Positions 1 to 9,042 are shown, counted from the first letter of the stretch. The stretch is 64,000 nucleotides of DNA from Dokdonella sp. (GCA_019634795.1 JAHCAR010000018.1:30314-94313); one strand, 5' to 3'. Notes: generated by a model not told the origin, from the sequence alone. Translations and numbers: made by a program.

Positions 1-173
1 TCGAGATCGGCGCTCGCAAATGCCGATCGCTCTCATTGGCTCCATTTTGACACGTGGGGCGGAATTGCTCGCCAGAGGGGTGCGAAGGCGGGTGAAATCC
101 CGGAGCGCAAATGGATGCCATGCGAGCGCCGTCGAGGCCGCCCGCGCAGCCGAAGCATGGCACTGGCGACGGC
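1..173. other. Left edge, no supported gene
   Basis: This stretch lies downstream of the amidohydrolase stop codon. I see no convincing coding frame, hairpin or promoter. One short open frame crosses into the amidohydrolase gene but has no ribosome binding site and no recognisable protein features. Confidence 0.4.
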
Positions 174-1490
174 CTATTGCGGCTGCACGATCTGGCCGGC
201 GCGCACGGTGAAACGGATGCGCGTGGTGTTGTGGATGTCGGCCAGCGGGTCGGCATCGAGGACGACGAGGTCGGCGACCTTGCCGACCTCGAGTGTGCCA
301 TGGCTCTTGCCGCGCCCGAGCGCGATCGCGCCGTTCTGAGTCGCCGCCATGATCGCCTGCATCGGCGTGAAGCCCGCCGCCTCGACCAGCAGAGCCAGCT
401 CCTCGTGGGTGTGCGGCAGCTCGAAATCATCGCGCGGTTCGAACCAGTCGGTGCCGGTGGTCACGCGCACGCCGGCCTCGCGGGCAAGGCGAGTGGCCCG
501 TGCTCCCCAATCGAACGCGGTTTCGGTCCAGTCCATCTTCGGGACTCCCGGATAGGACTGCATGGCCTTGTAGACATACAGCGTGGCGTCGAGGGTCACG
601 CCGCGCTCGGCCATGCGCCGATACAGGGCGAGCAGGCGCGGATGGTCGGGTGCCACCGTTTTCCAGGGCCCCTTGGTACGCATCCGGTAGTCGCCGGGCA
701 CCTCGTCGACTGCCTCCCAGACCAGGTAGGGCGCATGCGCAAGCGAGCCGATGCCGGCCTCGACGAGATCGCCGGGCCGGGCCGGGAACACGGTGCCATG
801 CGCCGTGCTGAGCATGCCCTGGCGTGTTGCTTCGTGGATCAGGCGCGTGGCGAGTTCGGGTGACAGGTCGCCATAGACCTTGGCGTTGGTCGCTCCGCTG
901 CCTTTGGCCTCGGCGATGATCTGGCGCAGATCGCTTTGCTCGGTAACCACGTGCGCCCAGGCCGCCTGGCCCGGCGCACGACCGGTCGCCAGCTCGGCGG
1001 TCGGGCCCTGCTTGAAGATGTCCGGTCCACCCAGCATGGCGCTGAACACCATGTGCGGAACGATCAGTTCGCCGCGCCCGCCAGCGCGCTCGATTTCGGC
1101 CAGGGCGCGGGCGTCGCCACCGAGATCACGGACGCCGGTGATACCGGCCTTGACCGCACGCTGGAGGATGCGTTCGGCCTGGCGGTGCGCGTCGGGGAAT
1201 CGGGCGACGTGGACGTGCGTGTCGATCAGGCCCGGCATCACCCAGGCGCCATCGAGGCCGATCCGGGTCCAGGTCGCGGTGGCTTCCGGCGTGGGCGCCT
1301 GGCCCGACGAGTCGATCATGACGATGACGCCGTCGCGCGCGATCAGGCGTTGCACAGGATGCTCCGCGGCGCCCGTGCCATCGATCAGACGGAAGTCGGT
1401 CAGTTCCAGGTAGTCGACGGCCGCTGCCGTTCGGGACGCGAACAGGGCCAGCAGGGCGGCCAGACCTGCGCCGGCGAGTGAGGCATTCAT
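174..1490 (-). CDS. Exported amidohydrolase (imidazolonepropionase-like)
   Basis: A 438-residue metal-dependent hydrolase of the amidohydrolase superfamily, acting outside the cytoplasm. The N-terminus MNASLAGAGLAALLALFA followed by RTAAA is a signal peptide. The metal-site motif DTHVHV supplies His92 and His94. NAKVYGD supplies the probable carboxylated Lys204, TAHG gives His231, and TGTDWFEP near the C-terminal end supplies the catalytic Asp. An upstream in-frame Met would add 15 polar residues before the signal peptide; I chose the Met at 1490 because GGAG lies seven bases upstream and the signal peptide then starts correctly. The substrate cannot be read from sequence; family members act on cyclic amides, imidazolones and dipeptides. 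The closest upstream element on this strand is the CorA relic. Confidence 0.88.
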   Translation of the reverse strand: MNASLAGAGLAALLALFASRTAAAVDYLELTDFRLIDGTGAAEHPVQRLIARDGVIVMIDSSGQAPTPEATATWTRIGLDGAWVMPGLIDTHVHVARFPDAHRQAERILQRAVKAGITGVRDLGGDARALAEIERAGGRGELIVPHMVFSAMLGGPDIFKQGPTAELATGRAPGQAAWAHVVTEQSDLRQIIAEAKGSGATNAKVYGDLSPELATRLIHEATRQGMLSTAHGTVFPARPGDLVEAGIGSLAHAPYLVWEAVDEVPGDYRMRTKGPWKTVAPDHPRLLALYRRMAERGVTLDATLYVYKAMQSYPGVPKMDWTETAFDWGARATRLAREAGVRVTTGTDWFEPRDDFELPHTHEELALLVEAAGFTPMQAIMAATQNGAIALGRGKSHGTLEVGKVADLVVLDADPLADIHNTTRIRFTVRAGQIVQPQ

Positions 1491-1612
1491 GCGCGTGCTC
1501 CAGCGATCGGGATGCCATGAGTCTTGCGTGGACACGGGTAGCGTTCAAGTCCCGCCGGATGGGGCGCCTGGCTGGCTCGGCCGGCGCGTGCCGGGCGCAG
1601 CAGACGAATCCG

Positions 1613-1748
1613 GATCCAGCCCTTGCGCCGGAATACGATCAGCAGGCCGATCGCCAGCGAGGCCATCGCGCTGAGCGCGATGAAGTAGCTCCAGTGCCAT
1701 ACCGGCCCGGGCATGAACTCGAAGTTCCTGCCGTGGTTCCCGGCGATG
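1613..1748 (-). pseudogene. Relic of a CorA 3' end
   Basis: The reverse strand encodes NFEFMPGPVWHWSYF and IGLLIVFRRKGWI, matching NFEFMPELTWRWSYF and IGLLILFRRKGWI at the C-terminus of the intact CorA at 5018-5989. By hand alignment roughly 85% of bases agree with 5021-5156. The CorA signature GMN has become GRN, no N-terminal part of the gene is present, and the frame runs past the normal stop into unrelated codons. The two copies are in the same orientation and bracket the winged-helix regulator and the M23 peptidase gene, so the relic marks either a partial duplication or an insertion into an ancestral corA 3' end. Confidence 0.85.
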
Positions 1749-1854
1749 TCCCGGTGCGGAACCTCCTCAGTCGAAGTCACCCGCCGAAATGCTTTCTCCG
1801 ACGGCGCAGCAGACCTATGCTATCCGGCACCATGGTTGCATTCGACGTGGCGCG

Positions 1855-3684
1855 ATGAATCCTGAGGAAGCGAATTCGGCGACGCGGTTCCGTTTTCTCG
1901 GCGTTGATGTCGATGGGTCGGCGCGGCAGCTCGTGGTCGACGGAATCGAGGGCGCGGTGCCGCAACGGGTCATCGACCTGCTCCTGTTGCTGTGCAGGGA
2001 GCCGCGCCAGGCATTGAGCAGGGAATCCATCTGCGAACGACTCTGGCCGGGCAATCAGATCATTTCCGATGAGTCGATCACCCAGGTCATCTACCGACTG
2101 AGAAGCGCACTTGGACCGTACGCGAAAGCCGTTGTTACCGTGCGCGGCATCGGACTTCGACTCGATGCCGACGTCACCCCCGTTTCGTCCGCCGATGGCC
2201 CCCCTGCCGTGGAAGAGGCCGCGCCCGACGACTCGGCGGACCGCATGGGACCATCTCCGGACTCCGACAAGGCACGGCAGCGGCCGCATGGCCAAAGGCT
2301 TCGCGCGGCATCCTGGAAGGCCATCATCGGGGTGCTGCTTGTTCTCGTCGCTTCCATGCTGTGGAAGTACGGGCCGCCAGCTCAGTGGCTCCATCGTGAG
2401 TCGCCCATTGATGCCGAGCTCGGTCTGTTTCCGGAAAACATCCATGCGTCGAACGGCGAAACGCAAGCGCTGGTGTCGTCGGCGCTGAAGGCGGATGCGG
2501 TCGGCAATCGAGGACAGGCCCTGGTGCAGATGGAGGCCGCCCACGCCGGTGACCAGAGGAGCCCGTTTCCCGCCTTGATGCTTTCGATCTGGCGAGCCAA
2601 CGCCGGGCAGATGGAGCAGGCGCGGCGCTGGCTGGACCTGGCCAAGGGGCGGGTCGCCGCAGTCGACGATGCCTATCTGAGAACGGTATTGCGCTGTGCA
2701 GAGGCTTCCATGCAGGAGGACATCTCTGCATCGATCAGTTGCCTCGGGGCGATGATCGCGCTGCGCCCGCAGGCGAGCGCGTTCCGACTGGCCAGAGCCC
2801 GACTGCTCATGCAACGTGGCCAACGAGCGGCCGCACTCGACGACCTGCGTCAGGTCGAGATCACCAATCTGGGCAACCGGCGTATGGAAATGGCCCTGAT
2901 GGACCGGGCGTCGCTCGGCGATCTGGCTGCATCGCAGGCGGTCTTTGCGGCGATTCCGGAGGAGCCACAGAACCCGGCCTACTTCGGTGTTGCGGGACGG
3001 CTTGCCTACAGCGCCGGCGATTTGCATCGGGCACGCCAGGAATTTGCCAGGGCGGCCCGCCTCGGGATCGACCACAACCGATTCGAATGGGCGACCCAGG
3101 GGCAGATCCTTGCGGGTGTTCTCGCCGTGGCCGAAGGCGACGTGGCCGATGCGCAGGTCCGTCTCACCGACGCGCGCCAGCGCTTGCGCGACTCCAGCGA
3201 ATTGCTGCGGGCCGCCGACGTCGATCTGCTGCTGGCCGAGTTGCAATTTGAATGCGGCGAGACCACTCAAGCCGGCACCCTGGTCGCCGAATCGATTGCG
3301 CTTGCACGACCTTCGGGCCAATGGGATTCCATCGCCTTCGCCGATCTCATTGCATTGCGCCTTGGGTTCCCGGATTCGGGATCCGATATTCAGCCACCTG
3401 CGGGCAGCATGGAGGGGCGCGGCGTCAGCGAATTTCGACGCGCGCGCAAGGCGCAGGCGCATGGGAATCGGACCGCAGCAGCACGGAGTCTGTTCGAGGC
3501 CCGGGTCGCCGGCATTTTCGATACCGCCTTCGCCGCCGAGGCAGAACTGCTGGGCCGCGAGCTGGGGGAGCCGGCCGCCGATCTCAAGCCGGTGGATCCT
3601 CCCAGCGTGCCGTTCGCCCAATTCGCCGGTCGCTGGGCCCTCGCGCCATCAGAGCGGCGCGCGAGTGGTTGCAAGGGCGGCTGA
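1855..3684 (+). CDS. Membrane-anchored winged-helix regulator with TPR-like domain
   Basis: A 609-residue protein with an OmpR/PhoB-type DNA-binding domain in the first ~100 residues (SRESICERLWPGNQIISDES, then SITQVIYRLRSALG and VVTVRGIGLRL), a linker, one transmembrane helix (AIIGVLLVLVASMLW) near residues 140-165, and a long alpha-helical periplasmic part rich in alanine and leucine that looks like TPR repeats. This is the CadC/ToxR-like one-component architecture: sensing outside, DNA binding inside, no receiver domain. The Met at 1855 was chosen because the winged helix starts about 12 residues later. The M23 peptidase gene follows on the same strand after 159 bases and may be a target. 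The signal is unknown. Confidence 0.8.
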   Translation: MNPEEANSATRFRFLGVDVDGSARQLVVDGIEGAVPQRVIDLLLLLCREPRQALSRESICERLWPGNQIISDESITQVIYRLRSALGPYAKAVVTVRGIGLRLDADVTPVSSADGPPAVEEAAPDDSADRMGPSPDSDKARQRPHGQRLRAASWKAIIGVLLVLVASMLWKYGPPAQWLHRESPIDAELGLFPENIHASNGETQALVSSALKADAVGNRGQALVQMEAAHAGDQRSPFPALMLSIWRANAGQMEQARRWLDLAKGRVAAVDDAYLRTVLRCAEASMQEDISASISCLGAMIALRPQASAFRLARARLLMQRGQRAAALDDLRQVEITNLGNRRMEMALMDRASLGDLAASQAVFAAIPEEPQNPAYFGVAGRLAYSAGDLHRARQEFARAARLGIDHNRFEWATQGQILAGVLAVAEGDVADAQVRLTDARQRLRDSSELLRAADVDLLLAELQFECGETTQAGTLVAESIALARPSGQWDSIAFADLIALRLGFPDSGSDIQPPAGSMEGRGVSEFRRARKAQAHGNRTAAARSLFEARVAGIFDTAFAAEAELLGRELGEPAADLKPVDPPSVPFAQFAGRWALAPSERRASGCKGG

Positions 3685-3843
3685 ACGGATAGCGATTCGG
3701 CGCTCCGCGTCTCCGTTCATGCAAACGAGAGATGGTCATCAGGTTTCGATGAGGTAACGATCAGGCAGTCGGCAGCACAGTCGAAACACACTGTCTGGGC
3801 ACGACGCGCCATGCTGGCGGGTCGGCCTTGCAGGAGATCGATC

Positions 3844-5007
3844 ATGTTCAGACACCCTGTGCTTTTCGTCGTCATCGGGCTGTTGTTCTCGAGTCTCGCC
3901 CTCGCCGACCCGGCCATCCGCACCTATCCCGTTGGCAGGCTCTACAGCGAACAGATGGATGGCGTGCGCGGAACTCGCAACGCATTGCTGCAAAACCTCT
4001 CAATCGTCAATGAACACGAAGCGGATCTCGAGGTGGAACGGGTCGAGCTGACCCTGCTGCGCTCAGGCGAGCCGCTGCAGACGCAGTGGATCGGTCCTTC
4101 GGAGCTGCGTGCGATCGCCCAGGGCGGTTCGGCGCTGGCGAGGAGCGGCATGCTCGAGGCGGCCGATTTCCAGTTTCATTCGCAGCAACTGCTGGGCAAG
4201 GGCGTGGGCCTATCCGTAACCCCCCGGCTGACGGCAGGGACGGCGCTGATGCTCAACCACAGGATCTTCGCCTGGCGCGGGAAGGTCGATGCACTGCGAA
4301 TCTCGGTGATGTTCAAGACCGGCGACGAGACGCGAACGACAAGTCACGAGATCGAGGTCATCGGAGCCACGCCCGCCATGCCGATGCGTTTCCCCCTGCG
4401 TGGGGCGTGGTACATCGGTGCGGCATCCAGTTTCCATACCGCGCATCGGTGGGCGGTGCCCGAAGAGTTCGCGCTGGATATCATCCGGCTCGGCGCGCAG
4501 AGCCGATCGTATTCCGGTGGCGGCCAGAACCTGACCGACTTTCATGCCTATGCAGCCGACGTCATCGCCGCGGCCGATGGCGAGGTTGTCTCCATCGCCA
4601 GCGACTATCCGGAATCCGCGATCGTCATCCGCCGAAGCGGCGAAACCGATGAGGTCTACATGCAACGCATCATCCAGAACCAGAACAGGCTGCTGGCGCA
4701 GGGCGCTGGCGCCGTTGTCGGCAACCACGTGGTAATCCGGCATGCCGAGGGGATGTATTCCTCCTACGCGCATTTGAAGACCGGGAGCGTCGTCGTCGCG
4801 AAGGGCGAGCGCGTAAAGGCCGGTCAGACCATCGGCAAGGTGGGCAATTCCGGAAATTCGACCGAGCCGCACCTGCATTTCCAGCTTTGCGACGGTCCGG
4901 AGCCGTTGAACTGCGCGGGCATACCGATGGACATCGCTGGCGTTCGGATCCTCATGGCCGATTCTCCGCGGCGTATCCAGGCAGGGGATGTGGTGTTCGC
5001 CGACTAG
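3844..5007 (+). CDS. Exported M23-family peptidase
   Basis: A 387-residue protein with signal peptide (MFRHPVLFVVIGLLFSSLALA). A beta-rich domain occupies roughly residues 22-200. The C-terminal LytM/M23 domain follows: FHAYAADVIAAADGEVVSIA provides the first His/Asp zinc ligands, MYSSYAHLKTGS the next His, and PHLHFQL the final HxH. VKAGQTIGKVGNSGNS is the typical strand before HxH. The His-to-Asp spacing in HAYAAD is one residue longer than the common HxxxD, so activity is probable rather than certain. It should act on peptidoglycan cross-bridges or on another periplasmic protein. The ATG at 3844 has GGAGA upstream. The gene is convergent with corA, whose stop lies 10 bases beyond this one. 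Confidence 0.87.
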   Translation: MFRHPVLFVVIGLLFSSLALADPAIRTYPVGRLYSEQMDGVRGTRNALLQNLSIVNEHEADLEVERVELTLLRSGEPLQTQWIGPSELRAIAQGGSALARSGMLEAADFQFHSQQLLGKGVGLSVTPRLTAGTALMLNHRIFAWRGKVDALRISVMFKTGDETRTTSHEIEVIGATPAMPMRFPLRGAWYIGAASSFHTAHRWAVPEEFALDIIRLGAQSRSYSGGGQNLTDFHAYAADVIAAADGEVVSIASDYPESAIVIRRSGETDEVYMQRIIQNQNRLLAQGAGAVVGNHVVIRHAEGMYSSYAHLKTGSVVVAKGERVKAGQTIGKVGNSGNSTEPHLHFQLCDGPEPLNCAGIPMDIAGVRILMADSPRRIQAGDVVFAD

Positions 5008-5017
5008 TTCGCATACG

Positions 5018-5989
5018 TCAGATCCAGCCCTTGCGCCTGAACAGGATCAGCAGGCCGATCGCCACCGAACTCATCGCGCCGAGCACGATGAAATAGCTCC
5101 AGCGCCAGGTCAGCTCGGGCATGAACTCGAAGTTCATGCCGTAGATTCCGGCGATGAAGGTCAGCGGCACGAACAGTACGGTGACGACGGTCAAGACGCG
5201 CATGACGTTGTTCAGGCGATGCGCGGAGACCGAAAGGTAACCGTTGGTCAGGTCCGCCGCGGTTTCATATTGCAGCGTGGACAGGCTGTGGAGTCGCTCG
5301 GCCTGCTCGAACAGATCGGTCAGCTGCGACGGCACGATGCCGCGTTCCTTCGGTCCGTGCGTGCGCAGGCTGGCAAAGCACTTCTCGTGATAGGCGCCGA
5401 TGCGCCGCAGGCGCTTCAGTTGGCTGCTGAATTCCATCAGCTCGGCGAGCAGGCGGTCGCTCGGGCGCTGGAGGATCAGTTCCTCGATCTCCTCGAGCCG
5501 CGCCTCGATCCTGAGCAGGATCGGCAGGTAGCGATCGAGCACGCGGCGCAGGATCGAATAGAGGAGCATCCAGGCGTCGCTCGGCGCTGCATGATCGCCG
5601 GATGCCAATGCCGATTCGACTTCGGACACGCTGGCCGAGGGCTTGGCGTGTCGCGTCACCAGGAGGTTTCCGCGCCAGAACAGGGCGAGCTGGATCGTGC
5701 CGAACTTGACGTTCGTGCTGTTGGCATCGAAGCCGCGCATCAGCAGGAACGACCAGCCGCCCTCGAGATCCTCGTACTTGGGGGGATGGCGCACGCGCAG
5801 TGCATCGTCGACGGCGAGCTTGTCGAGACCGAGGCGGTCCTGCATGAAAGCACGGTGCGCCGCATCGTCGTCGCCGACCAGATCGATCCAGACGAGTCGA
5901 TGCCCGCGCGCCGAATCGGCCGCGAATCGACCCGCGTCGAGATCCCGCATCGAGTCATCATTGTCGTTCCATGCGCTGATCCTGATCAT
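5018..5989 (-). CDS. corA: CorA-family divalent metal ion transporter
   Basis: A 323-residue CorA/ZntB-type channel subunit. The cytoplasmic N-terminal domain is followed by a long stalk helix (ILRRVLDRYLPILLRIEARL onwards) and two C-terminal transmembrane helices. The signature GMN occurs in IYGMNFEFMPEL between the helices, and the protein ends with the basic RRKGWI expected on the cytoplasmic side. Length is normal for the family. CorA pentamers carry Mg2+, Co2+ or Ni2+ and ZntB exports or imports Zn2+; sequence alone does not decide between them. Its last 136 bases are duplicated at 1613-1748. Confidence 0.9.
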   Translation of the reverse strand: MIRISAWNDNDDSMRDLDAGRFAADSARGHRLVWIDLVGDDDAAHRAFMQDRLGLDKLAVDDALRVRHPPKYEDLEGGWSFLLMRGFDANSTNVKFGTIQLALFWRGNLLVTRHAKPSASVSEVESALASGDHAAPSDAWMLLYSILRRVLDRYLPILLRIEARLEEIEELILQRPSDRLLAELMEFSSQLKRLRRIGAYHEKCFASLRTHGPKERGIVPSQLTDLFEQAERLHSLSTLQYETAADLTNGYLSVSAHRLNNVMRVLTVVTVLFVPLTFIAGIYGMNFEFMPELTWRWSYFIVLGAMSSVAIGLLILFRRKGWI

Positions 5990-6122
5990 GCGTCCTCCGC
6001 ATCGCGCCGGGTCAACAGGTCGTCGTGTCGCTGCTCAGTGCCCTCGCGGTCGACGAGAGACCGATCGCGAGGCGCGCCGTCGGAGCGGGTCGTGCCTCGG
6101 AACTGCCGCGGAGCTCATCGTT

Positions 6123-6518
6123 CTAGATTCCATTCTGCAACATGGACCAGATTGCGCCACCGGCACCGGCCAGCAGAAGCGCAACGATCGGCAGGAAACT
6201 CGCCGCGAAGCCCAGGCTGCGTGATTTCGGGTCGCGGATGTAGGCACGGAAATAGAGGCTGCGACCGACCAGGTAGGTGGCGACCATGGCTGCCACGAAG
6301 TAGAGGTTGCAGTAGGTCGAGGCGATCCAGACGCCAGGAATCAGACCGATCAGGAGTTCCAGCGTATTCATCTGCACGCGGTGGTAGCGCTCGAAGATTT
6401 CATGGCCGCTGATGGCCGGGGCGGCAACACCGTAGCGTCCACGTGCCGATGCGACGAACAGGGCGAACGCGATGAACTGCACGATTGCGAGTACGACGAG
6501 CAGATTGACCAGGGCCAT
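6123..6518 (-). CDS. MAPEG-family membrane protein
   Basis: A 131-residue protein with four hydrophobic segments. The loop FERYHRVQMNTLELL matches the ExxxRxxxNxxE pattern of the MAPEG family (membrane-associated proteins in eicosanoid and glutathione metabolism), and RSLYFRAYI provides the family's YxR-like region. Bacterial members are usually uncharacterised; some have glutathione transferase activity. It lies between CorA and HipA on the same strand but is separated by 120-130 bases on each side, so it is probably transcribed alone. Confidence 0.82.
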   Translation of the reverse strand: MALVNLLVVLAIVQFIAFALFVASARGRYGVAAPAISGHEIFERYHRVQMNTLELLIGLIPGVWIASTYCNLYFVAAMVATYLVGRSLYFRAYIRDPKSRSLGFAASFLPIVALLLAGAGGAIWSMLQNGI

Positions 6519-6638
6519 GGCAACTCCGGATGGTAGACGGGAATAACGCAGGTACGGACCTGGCGTGAACGGGAGGCGCAGGTCATGGCACAGGGTAGCG
6601 GCAAACCGTGTCCGGCGGCGAGTGCGCGCGAAGCCGGG

Positions 6639-7949
6639 CTACTTGCGCGCAAGCTCCAGTCTCAGGTTCGATGCGATCACGTCGCGCCACGATGCCGTGA
6701 CCTTGGCGGTTTCGGCGAATTCGTCCCAGCGGCGCACGGCGTCGACGACCTCGGCGAGGATCGCTTCGGCCCGGCCGCGCTTCATCGATGCGCCGCGCGC
6801 GCATTCGCGGAAGTCTTCGACTCCGAAGTGTTCGCGCTTGCCGTTCATCGACATCTGGTGCATCGATGTCCAGACCCCGGCGGGGTTGTAGCTGTAGGTC
6901 ACGTCGAAGGCCGGTGACAGCGACCAGCGGCCGTCCTTGTCCATCAGGAAGGCGATGTTCTTGACGTGGTCGTCCTGGTTGCGGGCGACGATATTGAAGG
7001 CCATGCGCCGGAACTGTTCCTCGGTGGCCGTCATCGGCAGGCCGAGTTGCCGGATCACCAGCAGGGCCTGCTCGTAGCTGTACGCGCCGGCCTGATTGAA
7101 ATCGTAGTGGGCGAGGGCGGCCAGCGATTGCATGTGCAGTTTCGCGCCGCCTTCGCGGCGGTCGAAGCGACGGGTCATGAAGTGGCGGCGGCCGTTCTCC
7201 TCGAGCAGCCGACATTCGCTGATGTCGATGCCGGCGGCGCGTGCCATCAGAGAATAGGCGTATTCGATCGCGCCATAGCCCTTCGGATCCTCGAGTTCCT
7301 TGTCCTTGTTGCCGCTGACTCCGTCGAACTTGAGGATCCAGTAGCCGAAGCCAGGTCCGGCGGCGACCTGGCCGGAGCGCACCTCCCCGGTTTGCGGATT
7401 CCACGCGATCACGGCCTTGGCCCGGGCGCCGCCGGCCGAGGTGCCGACGCGCAGGATGTCGCGCAGGGCATCGGCCTTGTCTTCGTCGGCGAATGAATGA
7501 TGCAGGTGGTCGCGTTGGGTCAATACTTCCGAGGCAAGCTCGACGAGCGCATCAATCTGAACCTTCTGCGAGGTTCGCGCCCGCGGTCCGCTGGCTGGCG
7601 CGAATTCCAGCGCCCCCATGCCACGCGCGCCGATGTAGCAGAGGCGCTCGACCGCATCGAAGCTGTCCGGCGTGCGCCCCTGGGTCGCCAGCCAGGCATC
7701 GATCAGCGCGTTGCCGAAGCGATCGGGCAGGGAGTCGGCGAGCAGGCCCGGCAGGCCGTGGAACGAGACCCGGGAGAGGTGCGGAAACGTATACACCTGC
7801 TCCGACAGGGGCATCATCAGCGGCGCGATCTCGATGCCGCTGCGCGCGAAGCCCGGGGTGTACTGGAACGCGGCCGTGACCTCGGGACCGTCGACCGAGA
7901 CAGCCCCGATCGATCGGCCCCACAGTCTGACCTCGGCGACTGTTGTCAT
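6639..7949 (-). CDS. hipA: HipA-type serine/threonine kinase toxin
   Basis: A 436-residue HipA kinase. The N-terminal subdomain (VRLWGRSIGAV, GLLADSLPDRFGNALI) is typical of the family. The Gly-rich loop is VGTSAGGARAKAVI, the catalytic loop is NQDDHVKNIAFL, and PAFDVTYSY carries the metal-binding Asp. All key kinase residues look intact, so it is probably active. Known HipA proteins phosphorylate aminoacyl-tRNA synthetases such as GltX and cause dormancy; the target here is not visible in the sequence. The start codon overlaps the antitoxin stop by four bases (ATGA), so translation is coupled. The conserved operon order antitoxin then toxin, with a promoter upstream of the antitoxin, is present. 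Confidence 0.92.
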   Translation of the reverse strand: MTTVAEVRLWGRSIGAVSVDGPEVTAAFQYTPGFARSGIEIAPLMMPLSEQVYTFPHLSRVSFHGLPGLLADSLPDRFGNALIDAWLATQGRTPDSFDAVERLCYIGARGMGALEFAPASGPRARTSQKVQIDALVELASEVLTQRDHLHHSFADEDKADALRDILRVGTSAGGARAKAVIAWNPQTGEVRSGQVAAGPGFGYWILKFDGVSGNKDKELEDPKGYGAIEYAYSLMARAAGIDISECRLLEENGRRHFMTRRFDRREGGAKLHMQSLAALAHYDFNQAGAYSYEQALLVIRQLGLPMTATEEQFRRMAFNIVARNQDDHVKNIAFLMDKDGRWSLSPAFDVTYSYNPAGVWTSMHQMSMNGKREHFGVEDFRECARGASMKRGRAEAILAEVVDAVRRWDEFAETAKVTASWRDVIASNLRLELARK

Positions 7950-8296
7950 TGCTCATCATTCCATGACCAGCTCTTGCCGGGGTTCGCGGATTCACGTGTC
8001 GAGGAAGCGCGCTGGCGCTGCCGGCCCTGCAGCTTGAGCTGGTCGAGCGGACTTGGAGCGGGTGCGGGAATCAGCGCATCCAGGCCGGGTAGCAGTTCCA
8101 GGGCGCGCAGGATACGGACGAAGTTCGTCAGCTGGGTGGACTCTCCGGACTCGAGGCGCTCGATCGTGCGCTTGGAGACGCCTGCGGCCGTGGCCAGACC
8201 GGCCTGGGTCAGGTTGCGGTCGAGGCGGTGACGGCTGATGCGTTCTCCGATCGACTCGAGAACGCGGGAATCCGACAGGTTCGCCGTGAACGACAT
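7946..8296 (-). CDS. hipB: HipB-type antitoxin (XRE helix-turn-helix)
   Basis: A 116-residue protein with a Cro/C1-type HTH around residues 20-75 (ISRHRLDRNLTQAGLATAAG, VSKRTIERLESGES). A Pro-rich tail ending in a basic stretch (KLQGRQRQR) follows and is longer than in E. coli HipB. It should bind the operator and neutralise HipA. The ATG has AGGAGG seven bases upstream. It is the first gene of the hipBA pair and overlaps hipA by four bases. Confidence 0.9.
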   Translation of the reverse strand: MSFTANLSDSRVLESIGERISRHRLDRNLTQAGLATAAGVSKRTIERLESGESTQLTNFVRILRALELLPGLDALIPAPAPSPLDQLKLQGRQRQRASSTRESANPGKSWSWNDEQ

Positions 8297-8356
8297 GAGT
8301 CACCTCCTGGGACGTAAGCGAGCGAGCAGAATTGCAGGATTCGCCCATGATGACGA

Positions 8357-8385
8357 TTTATACCCCGGTTTATTGAGAAATTCAA
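8357..8385 (-). promoter_or_regulatory. hipBA promoter with overlapping dyad
   Basis: On the reverse strand, -35 TTGAAT (8380-8385), 17-base spacer and -10 TATAAA (8357-8362), close to the sigma70 consensus in an otherwise GC-rich region, 60 bases upstream of hipB. The imperfect dyad ATACCCCGGTTTAT (8360-8373, ten of fourteen positions symmetric) overlaps the -10 end and is a candidate site for HipB autorepression. Promoter elements are seen; operator function is inferred. Confidence 0.6.
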
Positions 8386-8637
8386 TTCGCTGAAAACGGC
8401 GAGTAAACGTGACAGGAGCCATTTATGCGCCAAATATGACGATTAACACTAAGAGTTCCTGGCGGCCAGGCAGCGCGCGGTGCCCTGCGGTCCCGCATCG
8501 GGCCGGGCGGACACTGCAGCGCTCTAGCGCTTTTCCCTGGCGGAATTCGTCAACCGGTCGGGCTGCGTCGCGTGGCGCCGACTGCGGCGTCCGATCGGGT
8601 ACCCTGCAGCGGATCCGTGATCCGGCCGGAGCGAACC

Positions 8638-9042
8638 ATGACCCAGCAGTTCCACGCCATGGCCCTCGTCGTGCGCGACTACGACGAGGCAATCGACTGG
8701 TACGCCAGGGTGCTCGGATTCGAGCTGCTCGAGGACACGCCGCGCGAACCAGGCAAGCGCTGGGTCAGGATGGCGCCGGCCGGCTCGCACGGTGCCTGCC
8801 TGCTGCTGGCCCGAGCGGCCAACGCGGAACAGTCCTCACGCATCGGCAACCAGACCGGCGGACGCGTCTTCCTGTTCCTGCATACCGATGATTTCGCCCG
8901 CGACTACGCGCGCATGCAGGAACACGGCGTGAAGTTCTGCGAACAACCCCGCTACGAGGAGTACGGCACCGTGGTCGTCTTCGAGGATCTGTACGGCAAC
9001 CGCTGGGACCTGATCGAACCGAAGTCCGCGGGAACGCCCTGA
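8638..9042 (+). CDS. VOC (glyoxalase/bleomycin resistance) family protein
   Basis: A 134-residue vicinal oxygen chelate protein with two beta-alpha-beta-beta-beta modules: FHAMALVVRDYDEAIDWYAR then VLGFELLED in the first, and VVVFEDLYGNRWDLIEP in the second. His3-4 region, the Glu of the second module (WDLIE) and similar positions could bind metal. Function is unknown; the family includes glyoxalases, dioxygenases and resistance proteins. The ATG at 8638 was chosen because the domain begins there; upstream residues are poorly conserved in character. Its stop overlaps the start of the next gene (TGATG), so the two are translated together. Confidence 0.82.
   Translation: MTQQFHAMALVVRDYDEAIDWYARVLGFELLEDTPREPGKRWVRMAPAGSHGACLLLARAANAEQSSRIGNQTGGRVFLFLHTDDFARDYARMQEHGVKFCEQPRYEEYGTVVVFEDLYGNRWDLIEPKSAGTP

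Noticed and set aside
1777-3621. Long reverse-strand open frame opposite the winged-helix regulator
   Set aside because: Shadow of the GC-rich coding strand; the forward frame has clear winged-helix, membrane and TPR-like features and the reverse one has none.
8409-8891. 160-codon frame overlapping the VOC gene at 8638
   Set aside because: Different frame from the VOC domain and without domain signals.
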